Assembly (NCBI GenBank): GCA_964445985.1
Contig: CAYUMU010000109.1
Span: 1-18,836, forward strand
From: CAYUMU01 sp964445985
Lineage (GTDB): Bacteria; Planctomycetota; Planctomycetia; Pirellulales; S012-138
DNA: 18,836 bases
Direction of reading: 5' to 3'
In this document: one piece after another, positions 7,519-15,137 of the stretch
Layout: each line of letters begins with the position of its first letter
Numbering within the stretch: position 1 is the stretch's first letter
Position numbers and translations under genes: made by a program
Notes under the pieces: generated by a model
The model's input: only the letters and a program-made list of their open reading frames with translations
Told to the model about the DNA's origin: nothing
Databases searched by the model: none

Positions 7519-8154
7519 GCCGACGTAGGCGAAGTTGAACGTGTACATGTCGATGAATTGCAGCGAGTAGTAGCGGTCCTTCTCGACCGCCGGCACGCTG
7601 ATCACCAGGGGTTCGGCCCGCAGGTCCGCGCCGATGTAGGAGTAGGGCGTGTCGGAGTTGGGCGTCTGGATCGCCTTGTCTTCGGGCGTGTAGACGCGGG
7701 CGTTGTTGTAGATCTGGTTCCAGGGAACCTTGTATTCGGGGCCATCGCGGTCCACGAAATAGGAGTACTGGATGCGGTAGCTGTCCACGAGCGGGAAGCC
7801 GTAGATGTACGCTTCCTTCGCGATGGCGCGAGCTTCAACCGGCGTGAGATCCTTTGCCGGCTGAGCGCGAACGGTGGAGAGAACCGGCGCGCCCAAGGCG
7901 ACTGCCGCCAGCAGACCGGCGGGAGTTAAAGCCGTTCGCATTCGCATGGTCGCCTCCCTTGACTGACGTGGGCACCGTGTCTGCGCGTGATTATACGCCA
8001 GTGGCGACAAATCACCACCGCTCCAGGCAGTTTGAACCGCCGAAGAGAAGTTGCTTCAAGGACTTGCGGCAGTGGTCGAACGTCAAACCAACCACGCCGA
8101 GCCAGACACAGGAGAGAAGAGAATCGCCCAGCTTCTTCAAGCCCCACCGCGCCC

Positions 8155-8182
8155 CGCCAGCAACCAGCCCCTAGCTACCAGC
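8155..8182 (-). repeat. Heptanucleotide tandem repeat at 3' end of HEAT gene
   Basis: Four head-to-tail 7-mers in minus-strand sense: GCTGGTA, GCTAGGG, GCTGGTT, GCTGGCG. The TAG stop codon of the HEAT gene (8171-8173) lies inside the second unit. The same type of repeat occurs at 11748-11803 and 17710-17758. Confidence 0.85.
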
Positions 8183-10324
8183 CCCCGCCCGCTCAACAAT
8201 CCGCAACCGCGTGCGGCTTTGTTCTTCGTGCCAGGCTTTCCAGGCGGCGATTTGCTGGGTGGTGGTGGGAGGCGTGCCGGAATCGCCGGACGCCGCAAGA
8301 GTTTCGTCCGTGCCCACCACCTTGGGCAAGGCAATCAGCGCGGCCCTTTGCACGCTGCGAGCGTCGTCGAGAAAGCGGATCAGGATGGAGAGAAACTGGC
8401 GATCGCCCAGGCTGCCGATCGATTCGGCCACCTGCTGGCGAATGGCCGGGTCGGCGTCGTACGACAGTCGCGAAATGGCCGCCGCTCCCGCATGCGATCC
8501 GGCTTTGCACAAGCTGGTGGCCGCCTCCACCCGGATCGCGTGATCCTTGGCGGCCAGCAGTTGCTCCAGCGGCTCGGTATCGGGCAGCGGACCCAAGTTG
8601 CCAAACGCTTTGGCGGCCGCGCGGGCCACGCTGTTGTCGGGATCGTTGACCAGCGGCGCCAAGGCGGCCGCCAGTTGCACACGCTTCATTTGCCCTACTT
8701 GCTCGCACGCCCGGCGACGAACCTCGGCCTGGTCTTGCTCCAACGCCAACTGCCAGAAGCGATCGGGCAGGCGGCTGGCCGACTCGGTGGGGGGGAGCCC
8801 TGCTCCCCCGGGCGCACTTTGCGCTGCCGCCGCCACGGCCAACAGCGATTGCCACACCAGCCCGTCTTGCTCGGCCTCGGCCAACGTGGCCATGCGACTT
8901 AACGCGAGTGCCGAAAGCGGCTGGGCGCTGCTTAGCGTTTCCAGCGCGTGGGCCGCCCGGCGGCGCTCGATATTTGAGCCCCGGGCCAGCTCGCCCAGCG
9001 CCTTATAAACGGGGCCGTGCTCCGGCAGAATTTCGCGGAACACAAATTCGCCGATCACCGCCTGATCTTCCTCGTACAGTTGCTCCAAAGCCGGCAACAA
9101 GTCGGGGCCGAGATTTGCCAGCTGCAATTTCCATTCCCGCTGTTGACGCGCGTCGGCCCCTGGCTGCTGCATGGCGCGCAGCAAGATCCGTAACCCGGCG
9201 ACAGCCGCGGGCTGAGCGGCCCTGCGAGCCGTGGTTACATGCGAAACCGTGCGAACGGTGCTTTCCTTTGCATTGGCCAGGGCATCGGTCACGGCGTTAA
9301 TCTTGCCGGCGACCCGAGCTTCGACCTCGGCCAATTGAACTGCCGCCAGATCCCACTGGGTGTGCAGCGCCTTCAGCTTGATCGACCTTTCGACGGCCAG
9401 TCGGGCATCGAACGGAAAACCTCGGGCCGCGGGCCAGCGAGCCGAAAGCTGCTTGTAGGCCGCGGCCCTGGTTTGAAACACCTCGCTCTCGAGCGCCGTC
9501 ATCCACAAGGCGCCCGCTTCGGAAAGCGGCCAGGTGGCCACGGCCGCAATGGTTGCCTGCTGCACCGCCGGATGCGGGTCGGCAATCAACATGTCGGCCA
9601 GCTGCTTGCGCTCCAGATGGTCCGCGTCATCGAAGTTGGGTAGCGCTGCGCTGGCGGCAGACGAACTTGCGGAGCGGGCGATCGCGGAATCGCCACCGCC
9701 CAACTGTTGAGCCACGGCCGCGCGCACGCGGAACGAACGGTCTTCGGCCGCCGTCGCCACCTCAGGCCAGCAACGTCGCCGGACCAGCGTGGCCGCCGCC
9801 GCCGAGCGGACCTTTTCGCCATGCCCTAGGTCTTCTTTGAGCAGCGTGGCGAGTTTTTCACGGATTTGCGCCTCTTGTTCGGGCTCGGCTGGAATGCGTG
9901 CCAGCGCTGCAATCGCCGCCAGCCGCACGGCCAGGTCCTGGTCGTGCAGGATCGAGAGCACCAACGCGGCTGCTTCGGGATCGTCGCTGTGGGAAATCGC
10001 CGTTGCCAGTTCGGCCCGCACGCGGGGATCAGCGTCACGCGCCAGGGCTTTGGCTTCGGCCGGCAGTTCGGGAAGTTTGACTTCCTCGCCGAACCTGTTC
10101 CACCAGGCCAAAGCCTCCCGCCTCTCCGACACATCGGGCGAAGCGAAGGCAGCGACCGGCGGCGGCTCCGGGGCCGGTTTCTTTTGCCACGCCGAGTTGG
10201 CGGGCAGATGGCCCGGCTGTTCTCCCAGGGTGGGTAGTTCCCACTGGCGACAGCCCAGGCAGGCTGCCATTTGCAGCGCGGCGAACCCCAGCCAGGCGGC
10301 TCGCGGAGTTTTGAATTGAATCAT
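8171..10324 (-). CDS. HEAT-repeat lipoprotein
   Basis: A 717-residue probable lipoprotein. The N-terminus MIQFKTPRAAWLGFAALQMA then ACLGC is a signal sequence ending in Cys residues; the lipobox is imperfect (MAAC). A Pro/Ala-rich linker is followed by HEAT/PBS-type helical repeats, clearest at DPRVRAELATAISHSDDPEA, DQDLAVRLAAIAALARIP, DRSFRVRAAVAQQLGG, DPDNSVARAAAKAFGNLG and DPAIRQQVAESIGSLGD. Such repeats form solenoids that bind proteins; no enzymatic domain is seen. The central part (about residues 310-480) lacks clear repeats and may be coiled coil. ATG at 10324 was chosen because it opens the signal sequence; no good ribosome-binding site precedes it. The last four residues (GAGS) and the stop codon are at or within the heptanucleotide repeat at 8155-8182. 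Partner and role are unknown. Confidence 0.85.
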   Translation of the reverse strand: MIQFKTPRAAWLGFAALQMAACLGCRQWELPTLGEQPGHLPANSAWQKKPAPEPPPVAAFASPDVSERREALAWWNRFGEEVKLPELPAEAKALARDADPRVRAELATAISHSDDPEAAALVLSILHDQDLAVRLAAIAALARIPAEPEQEAQIREKLATLLKEDLGHGEKVRSAAAATLVRRRCWPEVATAAEDRSFRVRAAVAQQLGGGDSAIARSASSSAASAALPNFDDADHLERKQLADMLIADPHPAVQQATIAAVATWPLSEAGALWMTALESEVFQTRAAAYKQLSARWPAARGFPFDARLAVERSIKLKALHTQWDLAAVQLAEVEARVAGKINAVTDALANAKESTVRTVSHVTTARRAAQPAAVAGLRILLRAMQQPGADARQQREWKLQLANLGPDLLPALEQLYEEDQAVIGEFVFREILPEHGPVYKALGELARGSNIERRRAAHALETLSSAQPLSALALSRMATLAEAEQDGLVWQSLLAVAAAAQSAPGGAGLPPTESASRLPDRFWQLALEQDQAEVRRRACEQVGQMKRVQLAAALAPLVNDPDNSVARAAAKAFGNLGPLPDTEPLEQLLAAKDHAIRVEAATSLCKAGSHAGAAAISRLSYDADPAIRQQVAESIGSLGDRQFLSILIRFLDDARSVQRAALIALPKVVGTDETLAASGDSGTPPTTTQQIAAWKAWHEEQSRTRLRIVERAGAGS

Positions 10325-10658
10325 AGGTGAAGCGATTCCCTTCCGCCTGCGAAGTGAAGAGCCGGCCTCTCCTGTTCGCTCTCGACGCGGGGCCAGCAAC
10401 TGGCAATGCGTGCACTGCTAGCCTTTGTGGCGACGAAATCGACCAGGTTGAACGTGGAGAAGGCGAGCGGAATCTCTACTCACAATCGGCTTCGCCTGCA
10501 ACCTCGGCCTGCGAACCTTGCGGGTGCGCGGTAGCGCGAACCAAACCCCCGGTGCGTTTCCGTACGGGCGCCACCCGGGGGTTGAAGAATGTTGCATTTT
10601 TTGAAGGTAGCGATGCGGGCGAACCCGAACCGGATGCGCCCGCAATCGGGGGCCGGCT
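10325..10658. other. Intergenic region upstream of HEAT gene, with inverted repeats
   Basis: No convincing gene in 334 bases. It contains an inverted repeat AACCCCCGG / CCGGGGGTT (about 10547-10583) and the hairpin listed at 10614-10644. Either could end transcription of the fumarylacetoacetase-family gene. The promoter of the HEAT gene should lie here but was not identified. Confidence 0.5.
10614..10644 (-). terminator. Possible hairpin terminator of FAH-family gene
   Basis: TGCGGGCG (10614-10621) and CGCCCGCA (10637-10644) form a perfect 8-bp stem with a 15-base loop, starting 14 bases after the stop codon of the FAH-family gene. There is no T-tract on the minus strand, so it may act as an RNA-stabilising 3' hairpin instead. 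Confidence 0.35.
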
Positions 10659-11621
10659 TTACCAGCCTTTTTTCACCGGGTTGGTGAGCGTGCCGATCGA
10701 GCCGATCGTGGCATCGACGGTATCGCCCGCCTTCAGGTAGGTGCCCGTGGTGTTGCCCACGCCAGCCGGAGTACCGGTGGCGATAATGTCGCCGGGCTCC
10801 AGCGTGAGCGATTTGGAAATAAACTCAATCACGGCGGCCACGGGGAAGATCTGCTGACCCGTGGTGGCGTTTTGTTTCACGTCGCCATTCACGGTGAGCT
10901 TCATCGGCAGCTTTTGCGGATCGGAGATCGAATCGGCCGAGGTGATGCACGGTCCCACAGGGCAGAAGGTGTCGTGCCACTTGCCGTGCAGCCAGTCAAA
11001 GAAGGCGTCGTTCTTGCGTTCTTTGCGGTCGGGGTTGGGGCGGTAGCGGCGATCGGAAACGTCGTTCACCACGGTGTAGCCCGCGACGTAGTCCAGGGCC
11101 GTGGCCTCGGTCACGTTCTTGGCCTGTTTGCCAATCACCACGCCCAACTCGAGTTCCCAGTCGATATGGTCGGGCGAAACCTCGGGGATTTTGATCGGGT
11201 CGCCCGGGTTGCAGAGCGTGGTGATCGGCTTGATGAACACGTAGGGAAAGGTTTCCTGACGCTCGGCCGCGGCGCCGCCGCCTTCGCGAATGTGATCGGC
11301 GTAGTTGCCGGCCAACAGCAAGATTTTGGGAGGAGCAGCCAGCGGCACGAGCAGCTTCACATCTTTGAGAGCCAATACCGAGCCGGCGGGCAACTTGGCC
11401 CGATGTTCGTCGACCCAGGCGGCCAACTTTTGGGCGGGGCCAAAGCCGGCACCGCCGGGGAGGAGCGACAGCACGCTATCGCCCGCAAGGCTCACCGGCA
11501 GTTGGCTTGGTGGGCTGCCTTGACCGAAAGCCGCCACGGCTGCACTGAGAGGAACGATGCCCTCTTCGTGATAGAAACCAATCTGGGGCTTGCCCTGGTG
11601 CTCAAATCGACAAACGCGCAT
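10659..11621 (-). CDS. Fumarylacetoacetate hydrolase-family protein
   Basis: A 320-residue cytoplasmic enzyme of the FAH superfamily, which cleaves or isomerises acyl-pyruvate-type C-C bonds with a divalent metal. The N-terminal part (residues 1-90) is a small lid-like domain. The catalytic fold starts near VPLAAPPKILLLAGNYADHI. Metal ligands are visible as ELE in WELELGVVIG (Glu156, Glu158) and Asp187 in VVNDVSDR. A late GDIIATGTPAGVG closes the active site. This set fits 2-keto-3-deoxy-acid, ureidoglycolate-like or fumarylpyruvate-type members; the substrate cannot be assigned. ATG at 11621 has GGGAG seven bases upstream. Neighbours on the same strand include a D-2-hydroxyacid dehydrogenase and a PQQ-propeller protein, with gaps of 79-334 bases, so a shared catabolic role is possible but not shown. 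Confidence 0.92.
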   Translation of the reverse strand: MRVCRFEHQGKPQIGFYHEEGIVPLSAAVAAFGQGSPPSQLPVSLAGDSVLSLLPGGAGFGPAQKLAAWVDEHRAKLPAGSVLALKDVKLLVPLAAPPKILLLAGNYADHIREGGGAAAERQETFPYVFIKPITTLCNPGDPIKIPEVSPDHIDWELELGVVIGKQAKNVTEATALDYVAGYTVVNDVSDRRYRPNPDRKERKNDAFFDWLHGKWHDTFCPVGPCITSADSISDPQKLPMKLTVNGDVKQNATTGQQIFPVAAVIEFISKSLTLEPGDIIATGTPAGVGNTTGTYLKAGDTVDATIGSIGTLTNPVKKGW

Positions 11622-11747
11622 CGTTCAACTCCCGCAAAAATACTTCAGTCAGTACTGCAAGTTGGGGTCACTTTCGTTTGCCGAAGGGCGAAAGTCAAGC
11701 AAATGGGGGGCAAGGGACCAACGACCCCTTCCAACTTTTGCCCGCCC

Positions 11748-11803
11748 ACCAAACCACCACCTACCAACAACCAGCCCCCAGCAACTAGCTACCAGCTACT
11801 CCC
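11748..11803 (-). repeat. Heptanucleotide tandem repeat at 3' end of PQQ-propeller gene
   Basis: Head-to-tail 7-mers in minus-strand sense, in order from the stop codon: GCTGGTA, GCTAGTT, GCTGGGG, GCTGGTT, GTTGGTA, then more degenerate GGTGGTG and GTTTGGT. The TAG stop of the PQQ gene (11796-11798) abuts the first full unit and shares its G. Confidence 0.88.
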
Positions 11804-13112
11804 CGCTCACATCCACGCACGCCGCGCTGCCGGCATCGTTGCGGCAATAGATGCGCCCCGCGGCCAGCACCGGCGGTGTCCAACAGGTTTCTTCCAGCAC
11901 CTGGTGTTCGGCAATCACTTCATAACCCTGGGGCCTGGCCGGAATGATCACCAGCCGGCCATCGTCGGAAAGGGCGATCAGTTTGCCGTCGGCCAAAATC
12001 AGCGAGCCGCAGCCGAGGCCGCGTTCGGCCCATTTCTCTTTGCCGGTTTCCCAATCCATGCATACCAGCCGCACGGTGCGGGCGTTGTGCGAATTGCCGT
12101 CGAAACCGTAGAGGTGCCCTTCCCACAGCACACAGTTATTCATGTGGTTGCTCATCACGCGATTGCGATAGAGCGTTTTCAGTTCGCCGTCGGCCAATTC
12201 GAACAGGGCGCAGCCGTTGTTGTAGCCGGTGGAAATGAAGATGCGGTTGCCCACCACGATGGGCGTGGTGGAGGTGGTGGAAAAGTCGGTCGTCCAACTT
12301 CGCCGGGCCACGGTTTGGCCATTGCTCTGGCGGAGAATCAGCAGGGCGTCGTTGTTCAGCACGGCCAGCAATGCTTCGCCAGCCAGCGTGAAAGCGGCCG
12401 GCGTGCCGTAGCCGGCTCGGAAGGGTTCGGTTTGCCAGAGCAGCTTGCCGGAATCTGCAGCGAGGGCAACGGTGCGGCCGGCATCGATGAACAACTTGCC
12501 ATCGACCAGCAGCGGAGAGCAGGAGAAACCCCACTCCGGAACCGGCACGTCGAGCAGTTGGGGCAGGTCTTGTTGCCAGATGACTTTGCCCGAGGCGCTG
12601 TTCAGGCAGAACAGTTGGCCCGACTTGCCGAGCGTGTAAACGCGGTCGCCCTGCACGGTGGGCGAAGCCGCTGGCCCTCCGGTGTGCAAATTGTCGTTCA
12701 GGTCGCCGGGGTAGGAGTGCGACCAGACCTTTTGGCCGGTGGCGGCATCGAGGCACCAAATGGTTTCTTGCCCGTCGGCGTAGCCCAGGCTGTAGGCACG
12801 GCCGCCGGCAACGGAGAACGCGCTATAGCCTACGCCGAGCTGTTTCCGCCACAGTTCCTGGGGAGGCTGCTGCCGCCAGTTGGTTCGCCAGGCTTTCTCG
12901 GGCGAAATGCCGTTGGCATCGGGGCCGCGCCACTGGGGCCAAGGCGCGGTCGCGGCGGTTGCTTTCTCGGCCGCAGCCGGCGATCCATCGGCGCTAACCG
13001 GCGTGGTAGCGCCGTGTTGATTGCTGGCCGGGCTGCCCGGAGAGTCGCCAGCGGGTCCGCACCCCAGCAGCAGGGCCAGCCAGGGAAGCACGTATCGGGT
13101 CCGTGTTGCCAT
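11796..13112 (-). CDS. PQQ-like beta-propeller repeat lipoprotein
   Basis: A 438-residue lipoprotein: MATRTRYVLPWLALLLGC has a clear lipobox (LLGC, Cys18). An Ala/Ser/Pro-rich linker (about 20-50) is followed by WPQWRGPDANGIS, the usual opening of planctomycete PQQ_2 propellers. Propeller blades carry the GxxxW tryptophan-docking pattern: GQKVWSHSYPG, GKVIWQQDLPQ, GKLLWQTEPF and GKEKWAERGLG. The last blade ends AAGRIYCRNDAGSAACVDV. The family resembles the BamB/quinoprotein propeller fold; no calcium or cofactor ligands of true dehydrogenases are evident, so a scaffold or binding role is more likely than catalysis. ATG at 13112 has GGAG ten bases upstream. The stop codon abuts a heptanucleotide repeat. 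The dehydrogenase gene ends 79 bases upstream. Confidence 0.9.
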   Translation of the reverse strand: MATRTRYVLPWLALLLGCGPAGDSPGSPASNQHGATTPVSADGSPAAAEKATAATAPWPQWRGPDANGISPEKAWRTNWRQQPPQELWRKQLGVGYSAFSVAGGRAYSLGYADGQETIWCLDAATGQKVWSHSYPGDLNDNLHTGGPAASPTVQGDRVYTLGKSGQLFCLNSASGKVIWQQDLPQLLDVPVPEWGFSCSPLLVDGKLFIDAGRTVALAADSGKLLWQTEPFRAGYGTPAAFTLAGEALLAVLNNDALLILRQSNGQTVARRSWTTDFSTTSTTPIVVGNRIFISTGYNNGCALFELADGELKTLYRNRVMSNHMNNCVLWEGHLYGFDGNSHNARTVRLVCMDWETGKEKWAERGLGCGSLILADGKLIALSDDGRLVIIPARPQGYEVIAEHQVLEETCWTPPVLAAGRIYCRNDAGSAACVDVSGE

Positions 13113-13191
13113 ACTTGGGTTTCTCCAAGGCGCTGCCGAAAACCGAGCTCGCCGCCAGCGAAAATGCGTTCCCCGCTGCTGAGGCAGCCGC

Positions 13192-14175
13192 CTACGGCAT
13201 CGCCCTCGCGCCGGCCGGAGTGCGGATCGGGAAGCCCAGGTTTTTGTCCACCAGGTTCCTCAGCGGCCGGCCTTCGAAATATCGGGCCAGGTTGTCGCAA
13301 AAGAACTCGGTCATATCGTCAATGCGGCGGGCACTTTGCCCTCCCACGTGCGGGGTGATGATCACGTTGGGCCGCTCCCACAGGCTGCTTTCCACCGGCA
13401 GCGGTTCTTTCTCGGTCACGTCCAGGGCCGCCGCGGCAATGTGGCCGGAGTCGAGGGCGGCCGCCAGATCGCGTTCCACCAAGAGCGGCCCTCGGGCAAT
13501 ATTCACCACCATGGCCCCCCGCGGCAACAGGCTGAGCCGGCGGGCATCGATCATGCCCCGCGTGGTCGGCGTGAGCGGCGCGGTGAGAAACAGGATATCG
13601 AGCCGGGGCAACATGGCGTCGAGCTGGTCGGCTGGCAGCAGTTCATGCACGCATGCCGGCTTGTCGATGGGAAAATGGTCGGTGGCTAGAATGGTCGTTT
13701 GAAACACCGAGAGCACCTCGGCCAACCTTCGTCCCACCCCACCCAGGCCCACAATCCCCACGGTGGCCCGCGTGAGGTCGCGGGTGGGCTGGCGGATGAA
13801 TTCTTTCTGCTGCTGGGCGCGAAAGAAGGTCGGAAGACCGCGGGTCAGCCCGGTCACCAGGGCAATTGCGTGCTCGGCGACCTGATCGGCCAGTACGCCC
13901 GAGGCGCTGGTCACAATGATGTCGGAGGCCACGACCTCGGGCACCAGGCAATGATCGAGCCCCGCGGCCGACGATTGAATCCACCGCAGCCGGCCGCCAT
14001 TGACCACTTGCTGCCAGGGAACCGGCACCTTGGGATGCCCACAAAAGATGTCGGCCCGAGGCAGTTCCACGGCGACGCGTTCCTGGCCGGCATCCACGAT
14101 CTCGGCATCAGGAGCGGCCGCTTGAATGGCCGCAATGTGTCGCGGCTCGACCGGGTAGCAAAGAACAATCCGCAT
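13192..14175 (-). CDS. D-2-hydroxyacid dehydrogenase (NAD-dependent)
   Basis: A 327-residue oxidoreductase of the D-isomer 2-hydroxyacid dehydrogenase family, which interconverts 2-hydroxy and 2-keto acids. The Rossmann motif is GIVGLGGVGRRLAE (about residues 140-153), followed by ATD (Asp166), which favours NAD over NADP. The catalytic set is visible: Arg228 in NIARGPLL, a Glu in DVTEKEPLP (about 255) and His276 in TPHVGG. The length and motifs fit the glyoxylate/hydroxypyruvate reductase-like branch, but the substrate is not determined. ATG at 14175 is chosen because MRIVLCYP is the normal beta-strand start; no ribosome-binding site precedes it. The frame is open farther upstream without family features. 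A 15-bp sequence shared with the epimerase upstream region lies about 100 bases before the start. Confidence 0.93.
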   Translation of the reverse strand: MRIVLCYPVEPRHIAAIQAAAPDAEIVDAGQERVAVELPRADIFCGHPKVPVPWQQVVNGGRLRWIQSSAAGLDHCLVPEVVASDIIVTSASGVLADQVAEHAIALVTGLTRGLPTFFRAQQQKEFIRQPTRDLTRATVGIVGLGGVGRRLAEVLSVFQTTILATDHFPIDKPACVHELLPADQLDAMLPRLDILFLTAPLTPTTRGMIDARRLSLLPRGAMVVNIARGPLLVERDLAAALDSGHIAAAALDVTEKEPLPVESSLWERPNVIITPHVGGQSARRIDDMTEFFCDNLARYFEGRPLRNLVDKNLGFPIRTPAGARAMP

Positions 14176-14273
14176 GGCAGGGGGGTTGATGCAACGGCTC
14201 GGAAAAAGGGTGTCGGGCGGAGGCGGCGAACGGACAACAGGCAGGAGAGTCGGGGGGGAACCCAATGCCGGCG

Positions 14274-14288
14274 AGCAAAACCACGTCG
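14274..14288 (-). repeat. 15-bp shared upstream sequence, copy 1
   Basis: AGCAAAACCACGTCG on the plus strand, identical to 18667-18681. It lies 99-113 bases upstream of the dehydrogenase start. Confidence 0.5.
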
Positions 14289-14349
14289 CCGGGCGAATGA
14301 CACCCAGGGAAAATCGCGCCTACCAATGCCGAGGGAAGATATCAAAGTT

Positions 14350-14432
14350 GTTTTTACCGCGCGGGGTCGGGTTTCGCCAGCGGGGCAAAATATGGCAGAA
14401 ATACCGAGAGCCCCCCCATCTTCGGTAAAAAC
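14350..14432. repeat. 10-bp inverted repeat in intergenic region
   Basis: GTTTTTACCG (14350-14359) and CGGTAAAAAC (14423-14432) are perfect complements separated by 63 bases. Each is followed by a similar GC-rich stretch (CGCGGGG or CGCGGGGC). It lies between divergent genes, so a pair of regulator sites is possible. Confidence 0.45.
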
Positions 14433-14493
14433 CGCGGGGCTGTCGTAACCGGGAGCGAAGCCGGAATTTAGATCGCACTGGGGGACTGCGCCG

Positions 14494-14522
14494 TTGACGC
14501 GGTCGATTTGACGTCATAGCAT
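14494..14522 (+). promoter_or_regulatory. Candidate sigma70-type promoter of bL12-like small gene
   Basis: TTGACG (14494-14499), a 17-base spacer and TAGCAT (14517-14522) match the -35 and -10 consensus at five and four of six positions. The palindrome TGACGTCA (14509-14516) abuts the -10 element and could be an operator. Transcription would start near 14529. Confidence 0.45.
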
Positions 14523-14528
14523 CGCGAA

Positions 14529-14705
14529 TGCCCGTGGCATATTCCTTTGGCATGAAGCCGCGGCAAAATCACCCAACCACTGCCGGACGATGCTCGTAAA
14601 GACATTGGGGGGAGGCGGCGGTTGTGGCGTCAGAATGATTGCCTGGGCGGCGCGATTTTGCCGGACTTCACCCTTTTCGGGATCCTGTAATTGGGAGACT
14701 TGGCC
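14529..14705 (+). promoter_or_regulatory. Long 5' leader with inverted repeat, possible structured RNA
   Basis: If the promoter at 14494 is used, the small gene has a leader of about 177 bases. It contains a perfect 10-bp inverted repeat, CGGCAAAATC (14561-14570) and GATTTTGCCG (14654-14663), enclosing 83 bases, and a small hairpin around ATGCCCGTGGCAT. GGGAG at 14693-14697 is the ribosome-binding site. Confidence 0.35.
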
Positions 14706-15029
14706 ATGCCGTTGTTTGAGATTGAAACTGACGCGCACATCCTCATCACTTGGGCCGATGACGAACAGCAGGCGACCCTGGTGGTGGGCGATGCCTACCC
14801 CAACGACAACGTCCTGCGATTGACCAAACGGCCTCGCAATAGTTGGGTCATTTCGAAAACGGCCCTGGGGCTTTCCGACAAAGTCGACCCCTGCCACACC
14901 GCGCGCGACTGCCTGGCCAAAGCCGCTGGCGACAAAGTCAACGCCATCCGCCTGTACATGCACGAAACGGGAGTCGACCTCGATCGAGCCCGCAAAGTGA
15001 TCGAGTCGAACATGGTAATGGGCTGGTAG
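14706..15029 (+). CDS. Small conserved protein with bL12 C-terminal-like motif
   Basis: A 107-residue protein of unknown function. The N-terminal part (MPLFEIETDAHILITWADDE, then LVVGDAYPNDNVLRLTKRPR) looks like a small alpha/beta domain. The C-terminal DKVNAIRLYMHETGVDLDRA then RKVIESN has the same spacing as the bL12 C-terminal pattern (K-x-x-A-I-K-x-x-R-E-x-T-G-L-x-L-x-x-A-K-x-x-V-E). A bL12-type fold, perhaps for docking translational GTPases, is an inference from this short match only. ATG at 14706 has GGGAG eight bases upstream; an in-frame TTG at 14691 lies on that site and is unlikely. A strong terminator begins at the stop codon, so the gene is monocistronic. Confidence 0.8.
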   Translation: MPLFEIETDAHILITWADDEQQATLVVGDAYPNDNVLRLTKRPRNSWVISKTALGLSDKVDPCHTARDCLAKAAGDKVNAIRLYMHETGVDLDRARKVIESNMVMGW

Positions 15030-15052
15030 CCGCGCAACTTGCGCGGCTTTGT
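15028..15052 (+). terminator. Rho-independent terminator of bL12-like gene
   Basis: AGCCGCGC (15028-15035) pairs with GCGCGGCT (15041-15048) across AACTT, followed by TTGTCATT. The stem begins within the TAG stop codon. Confidence 0.8.
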
Positions 15053-15137
15053 CATTGAGAGGGGGGCGCTACCATCTACCAGGCAGCGCCCCGATTGCCG
15101 GGCGGCGTCGTTCCCAACGGCGCCGAACCCGCCCTGG

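Larger units (their letters stand above)
7396..7947 (-). pseudogene. Truncated DUF1254-family protein gene, frameshifted
   Basis: ATG at 7947 (GGGAGG six bases upstream) opens a signal peptide (MRMRTALTPAGLLAAVALGA through TVRAQ), followed by a DUF1254 N-terminal domain. Recognisable stretches are ARAIAKEAYIYGFPLVDSYR, TPNSDTPYSYIGADLRAEPL and DRYYSLQFIDMYTFNFAYVG. DUF1254 proteins are usually followed by a DUF1214 domain and run to 400-500 residues. Here recognisable sequence stops after about 145 residues. A perfect 8-bp tandem duplication at 7503-7518 shifts the frame exactly at the GSR-ATG motif, after which about 37 unrelated residues follow to a stop at 7396. Removing one copy restores GSRATGK, but the C-terminal domain is still missing. 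The gene is therefore a remnant, damaged by both a small duplication and a larger loss. The promoter and start of the His/Cys-rich gene lie within its distal part. Confidence 0.8.
14176..14705. other. Long intergenic region between divergent genes
   Basis: No convincing gene in 530 bases. It holds the upstream region of the minus-strand dehydrogenase, a 15-bp sequence repeated near 18667, a 10-bp inverted repeat (14350-14432), a promoter candidate (14494-14522) and the leader of the small plus-strand gene. Confidence 0.6.

Noticed and set aside
10872..13358. Open plus-strand frame of 828 codons
   Set aside because: It runs antisense through the FAH-family, PQQ-propeller and dehydrogenase genes and the gaps between them, has low-complexity composition and no recognisable domain. 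Long antisense frames are common at this GC content.
15066..15085. Possible further heptanucleotide repeat (TGGTAGA, TGGTAGC on the minus strand)
   Set aside because: Only two units, not at the stop codon of the adjacent phosphatase gene; too short to class with the three clear blocks.
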